DNA of 64,000 bases from Maylandia zebra (taxonomy: Eukaryota; Chordata; Actinopteri; Cichliformes; Cichlidae). The notes under the pieces were generated by a model. That model did not search any database and was not told the origin of the DNA. It worked only from the letters and a program-made list of their open reading frames with translations. Shown here in pieces: positions 57,401 through 64,000 of this stretch. The DNA lies in the NCBI RefSeq assembly GCF_041146795.1, contig NC_135170.1, forward strand, positions 35,620,659-35,684,658. The letters are read 5' to 3'. The position numbers were made by a program, and so were the translations under genes. Within the stretch, counting starts at the first letter, position 1; each line of letters starts with the position of its first letter.

Positions 57401-60400
57401 GGGCCGTTGGACATCAGCGGGACGCCTGAGATCGGTGACCGCCTTTCACAAGGTGAGCATGGAGTGTGAGTTTACTGAACATGGACCCCCTGATGTGGGC
57501 AGAGCTTCTGTTCATGTACATCTAACGCACACATTGCATAAAAGCGTTTGACCATCTCCGCTCGTTTCTTCACATCAGTGTGTTATGGTGGGATCGGAGG
57601 CTCCTCGCCTCTGATGGATCCTCTCCCGCCTGAGCTGCCACCTCGAGCGCCTCTCGATGAACCAGATGGCCGGATTCACGGAGGGGGCGGGGCTAGTCTC
57701 GGCACACCGTTTGCCGAGACACCAGACGCCACAGGTGAGTCTGACCCAGAGATTTGTTTTGTTTTTTCAAAAATATTTCTGTGACGCCTGAAGAATCCTG
57801 ATGCATCTGCACATGTATGATCCACATCCAGCTTGAGCCTCTGCTGTTTCAGGTGGCGTGCTGTAGGTGTGTAATGTGGTCACGTGCACAACATGTAATG
57901 ATGTCAGACATGCATCAGAATATCTACACAAACAGTTGAATCAGCTTTGCTAAATGTGGAGTAGATTCTTGTCTCTGTGTAGAGATGTGATGGCGGTATA
58001 TCGATGCTGTGATGTCACAGCGTGATGACCTTACTAGCTTTAAAGGGTTACACAAACCCTTCCTCCACTCAGGGTCTTTCCTCTTCTCTGACGTGACGCC
58101 GGTTGAGGCGGTGGAGCACCCGCTCAGCGAGTGTCAGTGGTTCCACGGCACGCTGTCCCGCCTCAAAGCCGCTCAGCTAGTGCTGGCTGGAGGCCCGGCG
58201 AGCCACGGCGTCTTCCTGGTCCGTCAAAGCGAGACGCGGCGCGGAGAATACGTCCTCACCTTCAACTTCCAGGGAAAAGCCAAGGTGAGACGAGAGCATC
58301 CCGGCAGATATTAGTCTGATTACAAAGAGGATCTCATGGCCGTCCTGTTTGACAAACTGGTTCACGTTTGGGTGACGTGATGATGCGTACGCTTTACACG
58401 TGTCGTTGCCTTCTTCCCCGCAGCACCTCCGCCTCTCGCTGAATGAGGACGGTCAGTGTAGAGTGCAGCACCTGTGGTTCCAGTCCATCTTCGACATGCT
58501 CGAGCACTTCCGCGTGCACCCGATCCCTCTGGAGTCCGGCGGCGCCTCCGACGTCACGCTCATCAGCTTCGTGGGAGCTACCGCCATTCGGCAGCCAGGT
58601 ACGAGTGAGAGCACCAGGTGTTCCCGGCGACTAATTAATGACAAATCAGACGAGACTTAAAGGAATGAGTTTGAATCTCTGATCATGTAACAACTGTTAT
58701 GACATCACTGATGCTGTCTCACCATTTTCAGAAATCATTATTCGTTGGGATTCAGGCGTTCCTGTTCTTGGAATTTCCATTTAAAATTAAACTGGATGAA
58801 AAGTGATTTTAAAAGAGCTCTGAGGAGGCAAGGGGTTGCAAAGCAACTTGCAGATGTGCAGCTGCTGGAAAAGTAGGCGCTGTGTCTCCTGTGGTCAGCC
58901 TTGCCGTCGCTTAGCAACAGTGTTAAGTTGCATCGGGTTGAAACTGCTCAGTCAGGTGTGCAGACACCTGCAGAGCCCGGCGGTCACCTGTAAGGTGTAA
59001 CCCAGCTGGAAGCAAACCTGTTTAACGTGTTCGTCTGTGGATTTTACACAAACCCCGCATGACCTGCCCGCGTCACGTTAGTAATGCCACCAACACGTCA
59101 TGTGTTCCCTCCTTCCTGCAGACTACTTCCTGTTCTGTTCATGTGTAATCATCATTTATCGTCATGTCTGCTGGGATGTTTATTATACCGATGTTGATGT
59201 CCTGCCAGTAAAGTCTCCAGATTACATATTTTAAAAGTTGTTGTTTAATTGCTAAATTTAAAAGGTCCTGATGGCTGTGACCTCTGCTGTGACCTCGGCC
59301 TGGCAGCATGAAGTCTCACCTGCTGAAAATAAGATCCTGGCGTTTTATTCTCAGCTAAAAATGCTTTAACGACAGCACGAGTGTGACGGGGAAACACCGT
59401 CCGATCCAGAATCAGAGCCTGAAAACATTGTTTGGGTGGTTTGATCGAACGGGAGTGCCGTCACACCTGTGAGGAGAAACTCCGCCCACCTCCACCCCTG
59501 CTCCATCTGTCCTGTGTTACTGCACCCATCGCTGTTCTGACCTCTCTGTTGTTGTCTTGTATCCGTTGGCTCGCCCCTTGCAGGCCGGGACAGGGCGGGC
59601 AGTCGGCCTACAGCCTGTGATGTCATCACCACGCGCCATCCTGACTCTCCATCAACCCCCATCTCTGACTGTGTGTAAGTGAGACCGGACTCGGCTGAGA
59701 GAGCGAGGAAGTGAATGAACAAATGATGTGTTTGGGTTTTAGTTTGGCTCTGGTCATGTGACACTCCACAGCCAATCAGGAGAGTTCAGTGGCCTGAATA
59801 AATGGCAGCTGTACTGGGGGAGGGGAGGGGATTTTTAGGATAACTGCCCAAAATTTAAAAGAAAACTTTGAATATTTTGCGGGAAAAATCTGAGTTTAGA
59901 AGAAAACGGGTGAGTTTCAGAGCGAACAACATTTATAAAGCCCGGCCTGACTGAGTGGATGAGCAGTCATGTGACCTGTTAGCAGGAGTAATGACGTCAG
60001 CGTGGCTGAAGCAGATAAGGTTATCCTGGTTATGTTCAACTTTAGTTTCAGACCCACAACTGTGTGTGTGTGTGTGTTACCTTGAATTGGACTGCCTCCA
60101 TGACTCCCATGGACTTGACGACCGCTGACTCCTCCCATCTAACCAGCCACTCACTGTCGTCTCTCTTTGTCTCCCACCTCTCATCTTCCTCTCCTCCGAC
60201 TGTTTCACTTTCGGCCTCATTTCCTCCTCTTCCTCCCCCCTCCTCCTCTTCTGCCTTTATTTACACTCTTCTCCCTCTCTTACCCCCTTCCCCTTTTCTT
60301 CCTTTTCTCCTCCTCTCCTCTGTCCTTGCAGACTTGACCAGCAGACCCCGTAGCCCTCCTCAGCCTCCTCCCCTGCCGCCGGGCCGCCCCCCGCCCCCGA

Positions 60401-60627
60401 CTCCGCCCCAGGAGAGAGGAAATGAAATGGAGGTTGGAGCAGCAGCAGCGGTGTTGGCAGTGACAGTCACAACCACAGGAGGAAGTGGAGGAAGTGGAGG
60501 CGGCGTGGAGGACTGGGAGGAGAGGGACAGGGACACGCCTCTCCGCCAACTAGAAGCTGCAGACGGAGAAGAGAGGGAGGGAGCGAGGGTGCCCCGAGCC
60601 ATCGATAACCAGTACTCCTTCTTCTGA
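54456..60627 (+). CDS. sh2b1: SH2B adapter protein 1, alpha-like isoform
   Basis: Adaptor for receptor tyrosine kinases and JAK2, acting in insulin, leptin and growth-hormone signalling at the plasma membrane (family knowledge). Eight exons join in phase: 54456-56138, 56650-56751, 57187-57278, 57370-57452, 57579-57734, 58073-58284, 58424-58598, 60332-60627; 932 residues, against 756 for the human alpha form. Domains: proline-rich leader; dimerisation (Phe-zipper) region 72-126 ([19 protein letters not shown]); basic stretch [22 protein letters not shown] domain about 515-625 ([39 protein letters not shown]); SH2 domain 728-826 with the phosphotyrosine-binding Arg756 in FLVRQSE. The C-terminus [10 protein letters not shown] puts Tyr929 in a Cbl-binding type motif shared by the family. 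A second 3' exon at 59584 gives another ending. The very large first coding exon (1.68 kb) is rich in serine and proline, which accounts for the extra length. Confidence 0.95.
59584..59678 (+). CDS. sh2b1: Alternative 3'-terminal coding exon of sh2b1 (beta-like C-terminus)
   Basis: Acceptor CCCCTTGCAG precedes 59584. Joined in phase to the exon ending at 58598, it adds [17 protein letters not shown] and ends in SDCV before a TAA, giving an 865-residue protein. The human beta-type ending (GREQAGSHAG through SDCV) aligns with it. A strong donor GTAAGT begins at 59675, overlapping the stop codon; use of that donor and then the 60332 exon would shift frame and stop after a few residues. Confidence 0.75.
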
Positions 60628-61979
60628 TGGAGGAGGAGGCGTATGTGTGTTTGAGTGTGCGTGAAAGTTGGATTGGATGAGGCGGCGTACATCATAGCCA
60701 TTCATAACCAGTATTTTAATTTTGTTAGCGAGGGGGAGGAGTAAAAGTACTAACACTATGTGAGAGAGAGAGAGACGTAGAGGCGGGTGAGCGCAGCTTT
60801 ACGACACTAACGAGCGGTACATTTCTTTATAGCCAGATAAGCTTTGTTTTGTTTTGCCGGTACGCCTCGCAGCAGGCTCAGCCCTGACGCCGGCAGACCC
60901 GACGATACCTCACAGCGGTCCTGTCAGGACGGCACACGCTAGCCAGAGGCCAAACATGCTACAGATATTCCTGCTTTGGCAGCCAGACCCGAAACATCGC
61001 GGCGCCGCAGCAAACCGAAAGCGACGGAAATGTTGACTAAAAATGTAGTTTCTGAAGCCGCGCTCGGCCAGGTAGCAGTTTATGAACCCCACACTAACAT
61101 TTAAACTCCGCCCACACATGTGACTGCTTGTATTAATACTACAGATGATGTTAACACTAAAGCCACTATTTACGTTCACTGCTTCACTTTCACAGGTCTT
61201 AGTTTAAATGGTGGAATCACGTTTTTCCGAACCTTCGTCCCAAACAGTCTGTTTTTAGCGTCGTCAGGACGCCGAGGTGCACGTTGTCGTTTCACTGTGG
61301 CGCTCTCACTGAGCTGACGGTACGTTCAGCTGCTGCTATTATTTATTCTAGAAACGCCTTTAAAGCAACACGATGGTGACGTCTGCACCGGGATGTTTGT
61401 TGGTCGGTGGTGATCGGATCCAAGGAAAAACACTGACTGAATGTGAGGCGCCGCAGGCTGACGCCTTCATCAGACTTACTTTCATTAGTTCTTGAAGTCT
61501 GAGCATGTTTTGGGTTCGTTTTATTTTCACTTTTGGACACAAATCGGTGCGTTAACTTTTTATTATATTAAACGTCGTTATTGCCAGTGTGAGACTGTAA
61601 CGATACTCGCTGCTGTTGGACTGAGTCTGCCAATCATCACGGGGGGGCGGGGGCAATGTTCGGTGAGCTGCTTGTCACTTCCTTTAAAATGTCACGTGTA
61701 AGTTTAGTTTGGCCTGTGGTGTCGGCATCATTCTTAGTGGACTCGTGAGCTTTGTTTTAATTTAGCTTAAAGTCAGACTTTCTTGACTCGTACGTCTTTA
61801 AAAAAACGTTGCTCGGTCTTAAACGGACATTTTTAAGTGGAGTCTGAGTTCGTCAACATTAAAACATCAGATGTCATCAGTGGCGTTTGGTGCGGCTCCT
61901 CAGATTTTTGTTTTTCAAATTTAAATGCAGTTTTTGAGAATTTTAATAAAATTTTAATAAAGCCATAAATTGGCACATT

Positions 61980-62045
61980 TACAAAATTTAATAAAATTTT
62001 ATTTATATAGCACCAAATCACAACAGTCGCCTCACCGCACTTTAT
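61980..62045 (-). repeat. Tail fragment of a dispersed non-LTR/SINE-like repeat
   Basis: TTTATATAGCACCAAATCAC followed by AACAGTCGCCTCACCGCACT is the reverse complement of the tail sequence seen at 26110-26212 and is in the same orientation as the copy at 37625-37740. Confidence 0.55.
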
Positions 62046-62499
62046 ATTGTGATGCATTCATGAGGTGACGAATAAAAATCGTAACGTTTCCCTGCAGCGT
62101 CCATCACGGCTGTTTTAAATTCTTAAACGTGTCCCAGGCCTGTGCAGCTCAAACTCCTCGTCCACCGCGGCCCACGTGGAGCCCGCTGTGACTCTAAGTG
62201 GGCGGGGTCAGTGAGACGCTGTGTAAGAAAGTGTAACCATGTTTAAAAACCCCTGACATGTTAATGTAAGGAAAAGCGCACATTCAGCAGCGTGTCTGTT
62301 TTTCTACATGTTACACTGATGTTGGCATGCACGTGACGACGCTGATGTCGTCGTTTCTGTAGCAGTTACTGAAGACGCGCAGCTGTTCTCATTTCAGTTT
62401 CACGTAGTTTGGTGCGACGTGATTGGCCGCGGTCATTATCAGCAGGAGAAGCTGTAAAACTAAAATCTACACCACCCTCCACCTTCTCCAAAAGCATCC

Positions 62500-62566
62500 A
62501 GTGGGCCAGATATGACTCTGCTGGGCCAATCCTGGCCCCCAGGCCTTATGTTTGACACCCCTGATT
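62500..62566. mobile_element. hAT-like terminal fragment
   Basis: GTGGGCCAGATATGACTCTG, then GGGCCAATCCTGGCCCCCAG, ending TTTGACACCCCTG. The CCCCTG end and the GGCC-rich subterminal block are typical of a widespread teleost hAT-derived repeat. A possible left end with CTCAAACTCCTCG lies near 62148, which would make a roughly 430-bp element. Confidence 0.5.
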
Positions 62567-63137
62567 TAGAGTGATATTTAATTTTTTTAATTTTTATTTT
62601 TTCTCACTAGTGACCATTCAGGCCTCCTAGAATGTTTTAACTTTCGTAAATAACGACGTGCAGTGACATCATGTGCACCCCCCCATCGTGCTGCGCGATC
62701 AGTCGCACCTTTGGGACGTACGTCCTGAGCAGTAAAGTTTATTTTCTTTTAAAGAGTTTGGTTTGGCGCCGCCTGAGAGGAGGCGGGTCGGGTCTGGATC
62801 AGGCAGGAAACATTTACCTCAGTCACTCAGCAGCATCACTCGGTGTAAATGTCTCTCTCTCTTTCTCTCGCTTTTTCTCTCCGACGCTCAAAAAGCATCT
62901 GATCTCAGCGCTGATGGTTCAGCACCAATAAGATGGAAATAATAAAACTCTGAGGGTCAGAGTGATAGTATTACATTTGTCTTTGTTTCGTACGCTTCAT
63001 GTTACACTTGTTCCGACTCATCTTGTGATTCAGTTCAGATGTTTGTGCCTTTTTACGTTTGGGGATAAAAAGAAGGAATGATGACGATATAGGACTCGTT
63101 GTGCAGGTGGCGGGATCCCTCGCCCTTTTCAGTCTGT

Positions 63138-63154
63138 CCCCCCCCCCCCCCCCC
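63138..63154. repeat. C17 homopolymer
   Basis: An uninterrupted run of 17 Cs in a CT-rich setting; its length is uncertain in any assembly. Confidence 0.9.
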
Positions 63155-63841
63155 TCCTCCTCTGCCTCGTCCTGCATCATTAAAATTATAGCAGCAAATG
63201 TCGATGAAATACTTTTTCTCCTTGTGCCTTTCTGTGTCGTCTCATCACCTCTGCCTGCATCTGTCGCTCAGTTCATTTACTCATGTCATAGCCCACCCAG
63301 TCTCGCTCTGCTTTCCTTTGCTCATGTACTCGTCTGATCATCATCGCCATCATGTTCTGTGTCCTTTTCTCAGTTTCAGAACTCTTTGTGCCTTTCTCTG
63401 TCTCTTTCTCTCTTTGCTGGGACCGTGTGTTTGAAGCCGGACGGCAGCGTCTGTCTGGCCTGTGTGGTTAGTTTCAGGTACTACATTGAATTTAATGATA
63501 TAATATAAATATAGTGAAACGTACTGCTGTGTCTGTGGTCTTTTTTTAAAAAACCTTTCCTGGGGTGTTGTTGTGGTTTTATTAGACGTTGATCAAATAT
63601 GAGTCGGGTTCATCCAACTTTAAAAAGCTGACAAAAATAATTGGTCTGAAATTTTCTTAAGTTGCTCCACAGCAGATTTAAGACCAGATGATCAAAATCC
63701 CAGCAGTATATTTAATCATGTAAATCAGTGTTTTACTGATTTAATCTCACTTGTTTTTTATTACATTTAATTGTAGAATGTAGTTGCAGTGCCTGACACC
63801 AGGGGGCGCTACACTTATTGTGCATTGTGCAACCATTAGAT

Positions 63842-64000
63842 CAGGGGTGCCCAATCCCAGTCCTCGAGAGCTACTACCCTGCAGCTTTTAGATGCATCCC
63901 TACAACTCCCTGAATCAAATGAATGGCTTGTTATCAGGCCTTTGCCAAACACGAAGAGGTAATCAAACCATTTGATTCAGCTGTGTTGGAGTAGGGATGC
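63842..64000. mobile_element. hAT-like MITE, cut by the window end
   Basis: Starts CAGGGGTGCCCAATCCCAGT and includes CTGAATCAAATGAATGGCTT, matching the layout of the MITE at 30726-30894 (CTGAATCATATGATTAGTTC). The right end lies beyond the window. Confidence 0.65.

Larger units (their letters stand above)
60628..63841. other. sh2b1 3' UTR and flanking DNA
   Basis: No further coding region could be supported. Contains AG- and GT-rich sequence, AT-rich stretches, several AATAAA words (for example 61949-61954 and 62941-62946) that could serve as poly(A) signals, transposon fragments at 61980-62045 and 62500-62566, and a C17 run at 63138-63154. Confidence 0.6.

Overview
This is a 64 kb piece of vertebrate nuclear DNA, almost certainly from a ray-finned (teleost) fish. 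Its genes are split by GT-AG introns. The repeats are of teleost type: an L2/CR1-like LINE, Tc1-like and hAT-like DNA elements, and many short microsatellites. There are no operons, CRISPR arrays, prophage or plasmid signals. Five protein-coding genes, all on the + strand, could be joined exon by exon with consistent reading phase: cdipt (3' part only), maz, nlk2 (nemo-like kinase), tlcd3b/fam57b and sh2b1.

Layout: 1-2031, the last five exons of cdipt (phosphatidylinositol synthase). 2032-5280, its 3' UTR and intergenic DNA. 5280-11908, a CpG-rich promoter and seven coding exons of maz (eight C2H2 zinc fingers). 14270-26364, a CpG-rich promoter, a probable non-coding exon and eleven coding exons of nlk2; its introns 8-10 hold an L2-like LINE with one frameshift, a hAT-like element and a hairpin/ribozyme-like repeat. 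26365-32789, gene-free DNA. 32790-40964, six coding exons of tlcd3b. 40965-51540, gene-free DNA dominated by two closely similar Tc1-like elements in opposite orientation about 5 kb apart. 51540-60627, a promoter and eight main coding exons of sh2b1, plus an alternative 3' exon. 60628-64000, 3' flank with transposon fragments; the window ends inside one of them.

The gene set resembles human 16p11.2, where CDIPT, MAZ and TLCD3B lie close together and SH2B1 lies on the same arm. Here sh2b1 is next to tlcd3b, and an nlk-type kinase gene sits between maz and tlcd3b; human NLK is on another chromosome. The genes do not form one pathway. They cover phosphoinositide synthesis (cdipt), C2H2 transcription control (maz), a Wnt/Notch-related kinase (nlk2), ceramide metabolism (tlcd3b) and a receptor-tyrosine-kinase adaptor (sh2b1).

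I did not find a new biological system. The most useful observations are the two alternative C-termini of sh2b1 (one with a Cbl-binding type motif), the maz C-terminus with two extra fingers, the kinase gene inside this synteny block, the inverted Tc1-like pair, a perfect 25-bp hairpin at 44614-44674, an unclassified repeat family with copies in two or three of the genes, and a GAT repeat that pushes the polypyrimidine tract away from a tlcd3b splice acceptor.
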